DNA of 64,000 nt from CBDBKE01 sp965218055. Lineage in GTDB: Bacteria; Acidobacteriota; Terriglobia; JAJPHL01; JAPKYU01. Made by a program: the position numbers and the translations under genes. Location of the stretch: assembly GCA_965218055.1 (NCBI GenBank), contig CBDCKA010000002.1, positions 2,604,001 through 2,668,000 of the forward strand. Reading direction: 5' to 3'. The notes under the pieces are model-generated. The model searched no databases, was not told the DNA's origin, and saw nothing but the letters and a program-made list of their open reading frames with translations. Shown here piece by piece: positions 32,803 to 41,308 of the stretch; within the stretch, counting starts at the first letter, position 1; each line of letters opens with the position of its first letter.

Positions 32803-34032
32803 ATGAAAGTCTGTTTGGGAGTTTCGGGGGGCATCGCCGCCTATAAGAGCGCGGAGCTGATTCGCCAGCTCCAGCAGAGCGGGCTGGAGGTACAGGTGGT
32901 CATGACCCGGCACGCGCGCGAGTTCCTTACGCCGCTGACGCTGGCCTCCCTCTCCGGGCGCAAAGTCATCACCGACCTGTTTGCGGGGCCAGGCGAGGGA
33001 GCCAACATCGAGAGCGCCATCGAGCACATTGCCGTAGCGCAATCCATTGACCTGCTGGCGGTGGCGCCGGCCACGGCGAATGTGGTGGGGAAGTTTGCCC
33101 ATGGGATCGCCGACGATTTCCTGACCACCCTCTACTTGGCCACCCGGGCTCCTGTGTTGGTGGCGCCCGCGATGAACGTCCAGATGTGGGAACACCCAAC
33201 GGTCCAGGACAACTTGGCGCGGCTGCGCGCGCAGGGGGTCCGGGTGATCGAGCCCGACGAAGGCTACTTGGCGTGCGGCATGACCGGGGCGGGCCGCCTG
33301 GCCTCGCCGGCCAGCATCGTGGCGGCCACGCTGGAGATGCTGGGAGTCCAGCGCGACCTGGAACAAGAAACGCTGCTGGTGACCGCCGGGCCCACTCAGG
33401 AACCGCTGGACCCGGTGCGTTACCTGAGCAACCACTCCAGCGGCAAAATGGGCTATGCGGTCGCGGAAGCCGCACTCCGCCGCGGCGCCCGCACCATTCT
33501 GGTCAGCGGGCCCACCGCACTGCATCCACCCGACGGGGTCGAGTTTGTTCCGGTGCGCACTGCCGAGGAAATGGAGCAGGCGGTGCTCGCCTGGCTGGAG
33601 GAGGCCACCGTCGTGATTAAGGCGGCTGCGGTCGCCGACTATCGCCCGGCAAGCGTTCACTCCCAGAAGATTAAGAAACGGGAAGGCGCACTCACGCTTC
33701 ACCTGGAGCGCACCCCCGACGTCCTTCAGGCGGTCTCCGGCCGCAAAGGAACGCGCTTGCTGGTAGGTTTTGCCGCTGAAACCGAGAACCTGCTGGAGAA
33801 CGCCCGGCGCAAACTTACGGAGAAAGACCTGGATCTGGTGGTAGCCAATGATGTGGCGCAGGGCGTGTTCGCCTCCGATTTCAGCAGCGCCGTGCTGGTG
33901 GCGCCGGACGGCGTCACGGAATTACCTCGCATGACAAAGATTGAGGTGGCTCAGCGAATTCTGGACACCGTGCGAGAGTTGCGAGTGAAACATTGTGAGT
34001 TGAAACCAAATGAGTTAACACCAACAAAGTAA
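32803..34032 (+). CDS. coaBC: Bifunctional CoaBC (phosphopantothenoylcysteine decarboxylase/synthetase)
   Basis: Two consecutive steps of coenzyme A synthesis in one 409-aa chain. The N-terminal flavoprotein half (CoaC) has GVSGGIAAYKSAELIRQL, then the active-site region NVQMWEHP and the catalytic Cys in LACGMTGAGR. The C-terminal CoaB half begins near residue 185 (LLVTAGPTQEPLDPVRYLSN, then NHSSGKMGYAVAEAALRRGA) and includes the KIKK segment. It lies in the yicC-gmk-rpoZ-coaBC run. Confidence 0.95.
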   Translation: MKVCLGVSGGIAAYKSAELIRQLQQSGLEVQVVMTRHAREFLTPLTLASLSGRKVITDLFAGPGEGANIESAIEHIAVAQSIDLLAVAPATANVVGKFAHGIADDFLTTLYLATRAPVLVAPAMNVQMWEHPTVQDNLARLRAQGVRVIEPDEGYLACGMTGAGRLASPASIVAATLEMLGVQRDLEQETLLVTAGPTQEPLDPVRYLSNHSSGKMGYAVAEAALRRGARTILVSGPTALHPPDGVEFVPVRTAEEMEQAVLAWLEEATVVIKAAAVADYRPASVHSQKIKKREGALTLHLERTPDVLQAVSGRKGTRLLVGFAAETENLLENARRKLTEKDLDLVVANDVAQGVFASDFSSAVLVAPDGVTELPRMTKIEVAQRILDTVRELRVKHCELKPNELTPTK

Positions 34033-34086
34033 ATGCACAATTTCCGATAAGATTTGTTCATTGTTTAAATGTAATTGTTAACCGAG

Positions 34087-34860
34087 ATGCCTGGCGATTG
34101 GAAACAACGGCTTGACTTTTACAAGGAGTTGGGCATTGACACCTTCTACCGTCGGCGTCCAGCCCCCGCGGCGCTGTCGGTGGCAGGGAGAGAAGCTAGC
34201 TCGCCTACTGCCTCAGGACCGCGAGGCGGCGGGGGGAGCGCGCCGGTCGGCCCGACCGGAGACCTGTTTCAGGCCATCACACCGCGGGAGACTCTGGAAG
34301 AGGTCCGCGGCGACCTCGGCGAATGCACCCGATGCAAACTGCATCGCGGGCGCACTACGATTGTGTTCGGCAGCGGCAATCCGCAGGCTGAGGTGGTGTT
34401 CGTGGGCGAGGGCCCCGGCGCCGACGAGGACGCGCAGGGGCTGCCCTTCGTAGGCCGCGCCGGAAAACTGCTGACCGAGATGATCAACAACAGCGCGGCG
34501 CGGATGAACGTGCCGCTGCGGCGCGAGCACACCTACATCTGCAACATCATCAAGTGCCGGCCCCCGAGCAACCGGACGCCCGAGAAGGAAGAGGTGGAGA
34601 CCTGCTCGCCATTCCTGCTGCGACAACTGGACGCCATCCGGCCCCGGGCGATCGTGGCCCTGGGCGCCACCGCCGTCCGTGTCCTGCTGAACAACCACGA
34701 GTCTATGGGCCGCCTTCGCGGTCGCTGGTTTGACTATCGCGGCGCCCAGCTGCTGGTCACTTACCACCCTGCCTACCTGCTGCGTGATCCTTCCAAGAAG
34801 CGCGAGGCCTGGGACGACATGCAGACTCTGTTGCGCTTCCTGTACGGCACGCGCTCATGA
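34087..34860 (+). CDS. Uracil-DNA glycosylase, family 4 ([4Fe-4S] type)
   Basis: Removes uracil from DNA in base-excision repair. It has 257 aa from ATG 34087. Motif A GEGPGADEDAQGLPFVGRAG and motif B TYHPAYLLR are present, and the four cysteines for the cluster are visible (CTRC near residue 81, plus C in IIKCRP and C in ETCSPF). About 70 N-terminal residues are Pro/Gly/Ala-rich and unlike the compact family. A short AT-rich stretch (34033-34086) precedes it and may hold a promoter. Confidence 0.93.
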   Translation: MPGDWKQRLDFYKELGIDTFYRRRPAPAALSVAGREASSPTASGPRGGGGSAPVGPTGDLFQAITPRETLEEVRGDLGECTRCKLHRGRTTIVFGSGNPQAEVVFVGEGPGADEDAQGLPFVGRAGKLLTEMINNSAARMNVPLRREHTYICNIIKCRPPSNRTPEKEEVETCSPFLLRQLDAIRPRAIVALGATAVRVLLNNHESMGRLRGRWFDYRGAQLLVTYHPAYLLRDPSKKREAWDDMQTLLRFLYGTRS

Positions 34861-34916
34861 AAGATGAACCAACCAATTCCGGTTTCCACCCCTGGTCCTG
34901 ACCGGAAGGAGTGAAC

Positions 34917-35231
34917 ATGAGACAGCTCCAGGTGATTCCGAAAAGTCGGTACCCGCTATTTTCCGCGCTACTGAGAAAGGAATCGGAACTGCGGCGTAGG
35001 AAGAGAGGGACATTTCGGAGCCAGTCCAAAAAAAAAGGACGGGCCAAATGGATTCACAGTAGCTACCCCGGTTGGATTAACCTGACTCAGGGAATGGGAG
35101 AGGTTGTTGGTATTGAAGTGCACCCCAAGAAAGACACCGCTGAGTGGCAGTTCCTGCAAGCTATTCTTGGAGTTATAGACCGCCACTTTGCCGGCGAAGT
35201 ACGTGCCATCAATATCCAGTACGGGAATTAG
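34917..35231 (+). CDS. Small basic hypothetical protein with poly-A tract
   Basis: A 104-aa unrecognised protein. ATG 34917 follows GGAAGGAGTGAAC, a good ribosome binding site. It is basic in the middle (RRRKRGTFRSQSKKKGRAKW), and then has beta-like segments (GEVVGIEVHPKK, VIDRHFAGEVRAINIQYGN). The gene is AT-richer than its neighbours and contains nine consecutive A (35028-35036). It may be horizontally acquired. Confidence 0.55.
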   Translation: MRQLQVIPKSRYPLFSALLRKESELRRRKRGTFRSQSKKKGRAKWIHSSYPGWINLTQGMGEVVGIEVHPKKDTAEWQFLQAILGVIDRHFAGEVRAINIQYGN

Positions 35232-35342
35232 CTGAAACTGTCACCAGCATCGGGCTTTTTGCGGTTGTACCGGCATTCCTGCGCGAAAACAAAGTGTGAA
35301 TGACAGCGTTGTCCTTTTTCGTTATTCGCTTGTAAATTGCAA

Positions 35343-37808
35343 ATGTCTTTCGTGCGATTCCCCAAAGTTTGTCAGGTCGCCGTCCCAATCCCATTGGAAG
35401 GATCTTTCACCTACCGGGTTCCAGCAACGCTGGAGTCGCGAGTGGTTCCCGGCGTGCGGGTCATTGTTCCCTTAGGCACTCGCAAGCTCACCGGGATAGT
35501 CACCGAGACACACTCTCGGGTGCCCGCTGACGGCCGCACGCCAGATCGACTCAAAGCAGATCGGCGCAAACCAGAGCGGTCAGACCGACTCAAGGAGGTC
35601 GAGCAGGTACTGGACACCTCGCCGGTGCTCAGCCCGGAACTGCTGCGTTTGGGCCGGTGGGTAGCCGACTACTACCTAGCGCCTGAGGGAGAAGTTTTCC
35701 GCGGGATGCTTCCGCTGGGTGTGGAGGTCCAGACGCGGCGCATGGTGCGGCTGACAACCGCAGGCCGCAGCTTTGTCTCGCCGGTGGCGGATGCGTTGCG
35801 GGAGCGGGAGTTGCCGGAAGCCTCCCTGCGCCAGCGCTTTAGCCTGACCGAAGCCGACCTGCGCAAGCTGGAGCGGAGGGGAGTGATTGAGCGCGTCTCG
35901 GAGGCGCGCGCCCGAGCGGAACGGCAGAACAAACTGGTTGCGCTGGCGGCCAGTCCTGAGGCGGCATGCGGTCCAGCAACACCTAGCGGGAAACGCGAGC
36001 AGCGCGTGGTGCAGCTGTTGATCTCGACTGGCACCCCGGTGCCGGCCGCCCAACTGGCTGCCCAGGCTCGGGTACCCGCCGTCCTGCTGCGCCTCATGGA
36101 GGGGCGTGGTTTGGTATCGTTTCTGCCTTCCCACAGGGCGACTTATACGAGTGCCTCCGCTGCGGTGACGGTTCGGCCCAGCGCCCACGTGCTGAACCCG
36201 CGGCAGAAGGCAGCCCTGGAGGCCATCCGCGAGCTCTTGGGACGGCGCGGCTTCGCTGCGGCGTTGCTCCACGGGGTGACCGGCAGCGGGAAGACGGAAG
36301 TTTATCTCGAGGCCATCAGCGAAGTGGTCCGCAGCGGGGGCACGGCGCTGATGCTGGTTCCTGAAATTGCCCTCACCCCGGCGATGGCCGATCAGTTCCG
36401 GTTCCGGTTCGGTGAGGGAGTCACCATCCTGCATAGCGCCTTTGGTGGTCGCGAACGCAGCCAGGAGTGGCGCCGCGCCCACCAGGGGGAAGCGCGAGTG
36501 GTGGTCGGCACGCGCTCCGCAGTGTTTGCCCCTTTGGAACGGCCCGCGATCATCATCGTCGACGAGGAGCAGGACCCCAGTTACAAGCAGGAGGAAACGC
36601 CGCGGTACAACGGGCGGGACGTGGCGCTGGTACGAGCGCGCAACGCCGAGGCGGTAGCGCTGCTGGGTTCGGCTACCCCCAGCCTGGAATCTCGCTACAA
36701 CGCTACCAGCGGCAAGTTTCTCCTGCTGGAGCTAGGTGAGCGCGTCGAAGGCCGGCCGCTGGCCGACGTGCAGGTGGTGGACATGCGCGGGGAGTTCTTG
36801 GAGCGCAAAAAAGTCGAAGTGCTCTCGCGCGCGCTTGAGGAGCAGATCCGGCAGCGGCTCAAATCCCGCCAGCAGGTCATCCTGCTGCTGAACCGGCGCG
36901 GCTATGCCGCCGTAGCGCTGTGTCGCTCCTGCGGCCAGGCGGCGCAATGTGCCCATTGCAGTATCGCGCTCACTTACCACCGCCGGGAAAACCGTCTACT
37001 GTGCCACTACTGCGCCCACTGGACGTCGGTGCCCAAAGTTTGCCCGCAGTGCTCGAGCGAACATGTCTACTTCCTGGGCGAGGGCTCGGAGAAGATTGAG
37101 GCGCTGGTGGCCGAGCGCTTCGCCGGTGCCCGCGTGATCCGGCTGGACCGCGACACGGCTCGCGGCCGGCGTCAGTCCGAGCGCATCCTGGCTGAGTTTC
37201 GCGCCGGCCGCTACGACATCCTGGTGGGGACGCAGATGATTGCCAAGGGACACGACATCCACCGGGTGACGCTGGTGGGAGTGGTCTCGGCCGATGTGGC
37301 CCTGGGGTTGCCGGATTTCCGGGCCGCCGAGCGCACCTTCCAGTTGCTCACCCAGGTGGCCGGCCGGGCCGGGCGCGGTGAGCTGCCTGGTGCGGTCATC
37401 ATCCAAACCTATTTCCCCGACCATTACGCCATTCGCTGCGCCGCCGCTCAGGACTACGCCGCCTTCTACCAGAAAGAGCTGCAATTCCGACGGGTGATGC
37501 ACTACCCGCCGTTCTCCGCGCTGGCCAACATCCTGATTCGCAGCCCAAAGCTGGAGCTGGCGGTGAAGTGGAGTGGTGAGCTGGCCAGGCACCTGGCCGA
37601 GGGGAAGTGGGCCGGGGTGCGCCTGTTGGGGCCGGCGGCTGCGCCACTGGCCCGACTGAAGGAGGAGTACCGCTATCAATTCCTGGTGAAATCCCAGCGG
37701 CGCAGCACGCTGCACAATCTTCTCGGAGATTGCCGCTCGTTTGCGCGCGCCCAGCACCTTCCCCCGACCGCCATGGTCGTTGACGTGGATCCGCTCACGC
37801 TGCTATAG
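35343..37808 (+). CDS. priA: Primosomal protein N' (replication restart helicase PriA)
   Basis: Restarts stalled replication forks. It has 821 aa from ATG 35343; an in-frame TTG two codons earlier is less likely. The N-terminal DNA-binding domain starts VRFPKVCQVAVPIPLEGSFTY. The helicase has Walker A HGVTGSGKTEVY, DEEQDPSYKQ and LLGSATPSLES. The zinc-binding region has CRSCGQAAQCAHC, then CHYC and CPQC. The final motifs (GTQMIAKGHD and QVAGRAGRG) are typical. It is some 110 bases downstream of the small unknown gene. Confidence 0.97.
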   Translation: MSFVRFPKVCQVAVPIPLEGSFTYRVPATLESRVVPGVRVIVPLGTRKLTGIVTETHSRVPADGRTPDRLKADRRKPERSDRLKEVEQVLDTSPVLSPELLRLGRWVADYYLAPEGEVFRGMLPLGVEVQTRRMVRLTTAGRSFVSPVADALRERELPEASLRQRFSLTEADLRKLERRGVIERVSEARARAERQNKLVALAASPEAACGPATPSGKREQRVVQLLISTGTPVPAAQLAAQARVPAVLLRLMEGRGLVSFLPSHRATYTSASAAVTVRPSAHVLNPRQKAALEAIRELLGRRGFAAALLHGVTGSGKTEVYLEAISEVVRSGGTALMLVPEIALTPAMADQFRFRFGEGVTILHSAFGGRERSQEWRRAHQGEARVVVGTRSAVFAPLERPAIIIVDEEQDPSYKQEETPRYNGRDVALVRARNAEAVALLGSATPSLESRYNATSGKFLLLELGERVEGRPLADVQVVDMRGEFLERKKVEVLSRALEEQIRQRLKSRQQVILLLNRRGYAAVALCRSCGQAAQCAHCSIALTYHRRENRLLCHYCAHWTSVPKVCPQCSSEHVYFLGEGSEKIEALVAERFAGARVIRLDRDTARGRRQSERILAEFRAGRYDILVGTQMIAKGHDIHRVTLVGVVSADVALGLPDFRAAERTFQLLTQVAGRAGRGELPGAVIIQTYFPDHYAIRCAAAQDYAAFYQKELQFRRVMHYPPFSALANILIRSPKLELAVKWSGELARHLAEGKWAGVRLLGPAAAPLARLKEEYRYQFLVKSQRRSTLHNLLGDCRSFARAQHLPPTAMVVDVDPLTLL

Positions 37809-37882
37809 CGTCCCGCTACAACCCGGTCGAATCCAAAGGCCGGGCGTGAGGATAGGCCTGCAACGGGCTTAGGAAGCAGCCG

Positions 37883-38839
37883 CTAGCGGGCAAGCAGGGG
37901 GCTGGGGGTGAAGCACAGCAGAAAGACCACCAGAGCGAGCGCGCATAGCCAGCGGCGTCGGCGGTCCAGAGGCTCCGGGTCAAAGATGACCGGGTGACGT
38001 GTCCCCAGGAAAAACAGCAGCACCGACCACAGCAACCATCCGTACCAGTACAGGTAGCCGAGCGGGATCAGCGCCAACACGAACAAGCGCGAGTATAAGC
38101 GGTGTCTCTCCCCGACGAGGGCGTACAGGATGTGCCCGCCATCCAATTGGCCGATGGGCAGCAGGTTCAGCGCGGTGGCAAACAGGCCCACCCAGGCAGC
38201 GCGGGCAACCGGATGCAAATACAAGTGGTGCTCCGCGCCATTCGGGTGGAACAGCTTCTCCAGCAGGATGACCAGTGGTGGATTGCCGAAGGCCACCGCG
38301 CCGGCTGTCTGTGCCACCGGAACCACCTGCGAGGCAGCGATCCCAAAGATCAGCACTGGCAGCGCAACAGCGAATCCCACCAGCGGCCCGGAGATGCCGA
38401 TGTCAAACAAGGCGCGCCTGCTCACGATTGGGGAGCGGATGCGAATGAAGGCCCCCATGGTCCCAAAGATAGTCGGGGCGGGAATGAAGTAGGGATACGT
38501 CGCGGCAATTCCGTAATAGCGGCAGGCCAAGTAGTGCCCCATTTCGTGGGCCAGCAGAATACCGAGCAGAGTCAGCGCGAAGGGAAACCCGCTCAGCAGC
38601 CGTGAGGGATGGCCCCACAAGCTGGTGAACGGGTCCCAAATGTGCTGGAGATTGAAGGCCGCCAGACCGTTTGCGTAGTTGAAAGCCAGGTGCGCGCCCA
38701 CCGCCAGCGTGCTCAGCACCGTCAGGCCAAACAATAACAGCTGCGGCCACAGCCCCTGCCGCGCCGGCGCTGCTGCCACTTCGAGCGCTGGAGAGAGTTC
38801 ACATCCGAGCGGACGCCACTGGTAGGGATGATCGCTCAT
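37883..38839 (-). CDS. M50-family intramembrane metalloprotease
   Basis: Site-2-protease-like integral membrane peptidase. It has 318 aa and about seven hydrophobic segments. The zinc motif HEMGH (in ILLAHEMGHYLACRYYG) and the second motif NLLPIGQLDGGH (LDG type) are intact, so it should be active. The sequence FIPAPTIFGTMGAFIRI is like plant EGY-type proteases. It could release a regulator from the membrane; no candidate anti-sigma is adjacent. Confidence 0.9.
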   Translation of the reverse strand: MSDHPYQWRPLGCELSPALEVAAAPARQGLWPQLLLFGLTVLSTLAVGAHLAFNYANGLAAFNLQHIWDPFTSLWGHPSRLLSGFPFALTLLGILLAHEMGHYLACRYYGIAATYPYFIPAPTIFGTMGAFIRIRSPIVSRRALFDIGISGPLVGFAVALPVLIFGIAASQVVPVAQTAGAVAFGNPPLVILLEKLFHPNGAEHHLYLHPVARAAWVGLFATALNLLPIGQLDGGHILYALVGERHRLYSRLFVLALIPLGYLYWYGWLLWSVLLFFLGTRHPVIFDPEPLDRRRRWLCALALVVFLLCFTPSPLLAR

Positions 38840-38900
38840 GCGGTGCCTGGGGGTGTTCAGTTCTTTCGCGCCGGGCGGGGGACGGCGCGCACGAGCAGGA

Positions 38901-39167
38901 CTAGAGACTCTGCAGCTCCTTGCCCGGCTTGAAACGAACAGCCTTGCCCGGAGGGATGTTGACGACGGCGCCCGTGCGGGGATTGCGCCCGATGCCTGTT
39001 TTGCGCGGCTTCACGTTGAAGACTCCAAAGCCACGCAACTCGATCCGGTTGCCGCGCTCCAGGGCCTTCTTCATGCTTTCAAACACGGTTTCGACGGCCT
39101 GCTCTGCCTTGGTCTTGGTGATGCCGGTGCGGTTTACAGCCTCGTTCACGATGTCGAGCTTGATCAC
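38901..39167 (-). CDS. hup: HU-family DNA-binding protein
   Basis: Nucleoid-associated dimer. It has 88 aa from GTG 39167, preceded by GGAGGG. Motifs: MIKLDIVNEAVNRTGITK, the dimer core, then FGVFNVKPRKTGIGRNPRTGAVVNIP, the DNA-binding arm. It has its own promoter at 39195-39223. Confidence 0.95.
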   Translation of the reverse strand: MIKLDIVNEAVNRTGITKTKAEQAVETVFESMKKALERGNRIELRGFGVFNVKPRKTGIGRNPRTGAVVNIPPGKAVRFKPGKELQSL

Positions 39168-39194
39168 GCGTGTCCCTCCTCTGGGAGTCTTTAC

Positions 39195-39223
39195 ATTATC
39201 AGAGGCGGTTCAAGACTTGTCAA
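39195..39223 (-). promoter_or_regulatory. Sigma-70-type promoter of hup
   Basis: Read on the - strand: TTGACA (39218-39223), 17 bases, then GATAAT (39195-39200). The -35 is a perfect match and the -10 has 5 of 6. The start codon (39167) lies about 28 bases downstream with GGAGGG between. Confidence 0.75.
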
Positions 39224-39281
39224 TGGCGTCGCCAGTCGCGGGAGTGGGCTACTTTGAATCCGCAGGAGCTGTTGTAGCGCC

Positions 39282-39293
39282 GGCCTTTAGGCC
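39282..39293. repeat. Short REP-like palindrome upstream of hup promoter
   Basis: GGCCTTTAGGCC in the context GTAGCGCCGGCCTTTAGGCC, in the spacer between the hup promoter and the HEAT-repeat gene. This kind of motif is repeated in many acidobacterial intergenic regions (general knowledge). One copy is seen here. Confidence 0.4.
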
Positions 39294-39397
39294 GCCATGG
39301 GTCGCCCACTACCGCCAGTCACCGACGCGCCGTCAGGCAGAGTCACAACCTTTATCGCAGATACTCTGGCGCGGAAGCCTCGACGCGCGCCAGCCGC

Positions 39398-39799
39398 TTA
39401 GTAGCCATTGATGCGCCGGATGGCAGCATATGCCGCAGCGCGCACCTCGCCATCCTCGTCCGGGTTGTTTGAGGCTGCCGCCAGCACCTGGGTCACCTGG
39501 CGCATGCGAGTGCTGCGGAAAACTCCCCCAAGGCATTTGGCTGACCACATGCGCACCTCGGGGCTGGGATCAGCTGCCACCATCTCCAGCAACACCTGGC
39601 CATCGGAGCGCTCGCGGAAATGACGTCCCAAGAAGCGTACGGCTTCCTCGCGCACGGCAGCGTCAGGGTGCTGGAGCCATTCGATGACTTGCTCATAGAA
39701 CCCCGGCGGGTGCCTATCGGCCGTCTGCTGCCGTACGCGCGCCATGCGCCCCGCCAGTTCCGCAGCGGATTCGCCGCCGAGAGTTCCTGCGTCGGCCAT
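39398..39799 (-). CDS. HEAT-repeat protein
   Basis: A 133-aa protein of tandem helical repeats. HEAT-like units include EWLQHPDAAVREEAVRFLGRH, then VAADPSPEVRMWSAKCLGGVF and the last NNPDEDGEVRAAAYAAIRRI. ATG 39799 is chosen over an upstream TTG-type start at 39862 because the preceding residues do not look family-like. It is likely a protein-protein scaffold. Confidence 0.65.
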   Translation of the reverse strand: MADAGTLGGESAAELAGRMARVRQQTADRHPPGFYEQVIEWLQHPDAAVREEAVRFLGRHFRERSDGQVLLEMVAADPSPEVRMWSAKCLGGVFRSTRMRQVTQVLAAASNNPDEDGEVRAAAYAAIRRINGY

Positions 39800-40054
39800 C
39801 CGGTCATTGTATCCCGGCTCGGTTTGCGGGGCTAGTTGGAGCAATGTCGTAAATCGGTGCAACAGAGTCTCCTTGCTTCGTCATCAACGAGTTCAGGTAT
39901 CTGCTGAGTTTGATGCAGTCATTCATGAAATGGTTTCCTGTGAACGGCGTATGCCGAGGCGATTCCACGCGTTGCTGGCGTCAGGACAGGGGATGCGAAC
40001 CAGCCAGACAGGTATTACAATGGGCGCGGTAGAGAGCGAGCACCACGAACACAC

Positions 40055-41308
40055 ATGTCCAGGATTCTTCCTCGGCTCCGTACGGCTCTCGATTTCCTGC
40101 CTTCGCCGGATGCGAAGCGGCCGGGGTTGATTATCCGTGACCCGTTTCGCTACACCGACGCCGTACTGTGTCTGCCGCCGGCGTTGGCCGCCGCCTTGCC
40201 GTACCTGGACGGACAGCATACCGAACTGGACCTGCAGGAATTGCTGACCCGGGCCACCGGCCAGCTGGTCTTCAGCACCGAGATCCACAAGTTCGTGGGC
40301 ATGCTCGGAGAGCAGGGTTTCCTGGAGACCAAAGAGTTTTGGCGACTGCGAGACCAGCGCGAGGCTGAGTTTCGCGCAGCGGCCCAACGCCAGGCGATCC
40401 ACGCGGGCACGGCGTACCCGGCCACCGGCCCGGAAGTGGGGGCCGCCTTCGAGCAGTATTTCCAGGAGTCGACCTCCCCCGACGGCCTGCAGCCAGGCGT
40501 GTTGGGGATAGCCGCGCCACACGTCAGCCCGGAGGGTGGCCGCCACTGCTATGCTGCGGCGTACCGGCGCCTGGCGGCTCATCCGTCGCTGGCTGAGCGC
40601 ACCTTGGTCGTGCTGGGCACCTCGCACTTTGGGCCGCCGGAAAAGTTTGGACTGACGCGCAAGCCGTTTGTCACTCCGCTGGGCACGCTTCGCGTGGATA
40701 CCGCACTGGTAGACTGGCTGGCGCAGCGTGCCGGCGACGCGGTGGTGGAGGAAGATTACTGTCATGCCATCGAGCACTCGATCGAGTTCCAGTGCGTCTT
40801 CCTGCAGCACGCACTCCGGGCCGAGCGCACACCCGAGCCGCGGGACGAACTGAGGATTCTTCCGATCCTGTGTGGCCCCTTTGCCGACAGCCTGAGCACC
40901 GGTCGCGCCCCGGAGACGAACGAGACAGTGGCGCGCTTTTTCGATGCCCTGGGTGAAATGGCCGAGCAGCACGCCGGCCGGCTCTTCTGGGTGCTGGGCA
41001 TTGATCTGGCGCACGTCGGGCGCCGCTACGGGGACTCGTTCCAGGCCCTGGCCAACCGTGGTGAGATGGCCGCCGTCGCCGAGCAGGACCAGCGGCGCCT
41101 GGATATGGTCTGCGCCGGAGACTCCGGTGGCTTTCTTGACCTGGTGAGCCCAGGCGGGGATAAGCTGAAGTGGTGCGGCTACCCACCACTCTACACTTTT
41201 CTCAGGGCAGTTCCGCGGGCCCGTGGGCGCCTGCTCCGCTACGAGCAGTGGAACATTGATCCGCAGTCAGTGGTCAGCTTCGCCGGCCTGGAGTTCTTTA
41301 GTCCCTAG
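40055..41308 (+). CDS. MEMO1-family protein with N-terminal extension
   Basis: A 417-aa protein. Residues about 115-415 match the MEMO fold, an extradiol-dioxygenase-like domain (GIAAPHVSPEGGRHCYAAAY, TLVVLGTSHFGPP, DYCHAIEHSIEFQCVFLQH, ILCGPFAD). Three His/Cys of the vestigial active site are seen in PHVS, TSHF and EHSIEFQ. The first 110 residues are an extra domain of unknown role (RTALDFLPSPDAKRPGLIIR). In many bacteria MEMO is paired with AMMECR1 and a radical-SAM protein, but neither is nearby. Confidence 0.88.
   Translation: MSRILPRLRTALDFLPSPDAKRPGLIIRDPFRYTDAVLCLPPALAAALPYLDGQHTELDLQELLTRATGQLVFSTEIHKFVGMLGEQGFLETKEFWRLRDQREAEFRAAAQRQAIHAGTAYPATGPEVGAAFEQYFQESTSPDGLQPGVLGIAAPHVSPEGGRHCYAAAYRRLAAHPSLAERTLVVLGTSHFGPPEKFGLTRKPFVTPLGTLRVDTALVDWLAQRAGDAVVEEDYCHAIEHSIEFQCVFLQHALRAERTPEPRDELRILPILCGPFADSLSTGRAPETNETVARFFDALGEMAEQHAGRLFWVLGIDLAHVGRRYGDSFQALANRGEMAAVAEQDQRRLDMVCAGDSGGFLDLVSPGGDKLKWCGYPPLYTFLRAVPRARGRLLRYEQWNIDPQSVVSFAGLEFFSP

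Noticed and set aside
32551..33702. 383-codon - strand frame opposite rpoZ/coaBC
   Set aside because: Shadow of CoaBC; composition is dominated by H, Q, R and G.
34033..34086. AT-rich stretch as a replication origin or ncRNA
   Set aside because: Only 54 bases and no DnaA boxes were seen; more probably a promoter.
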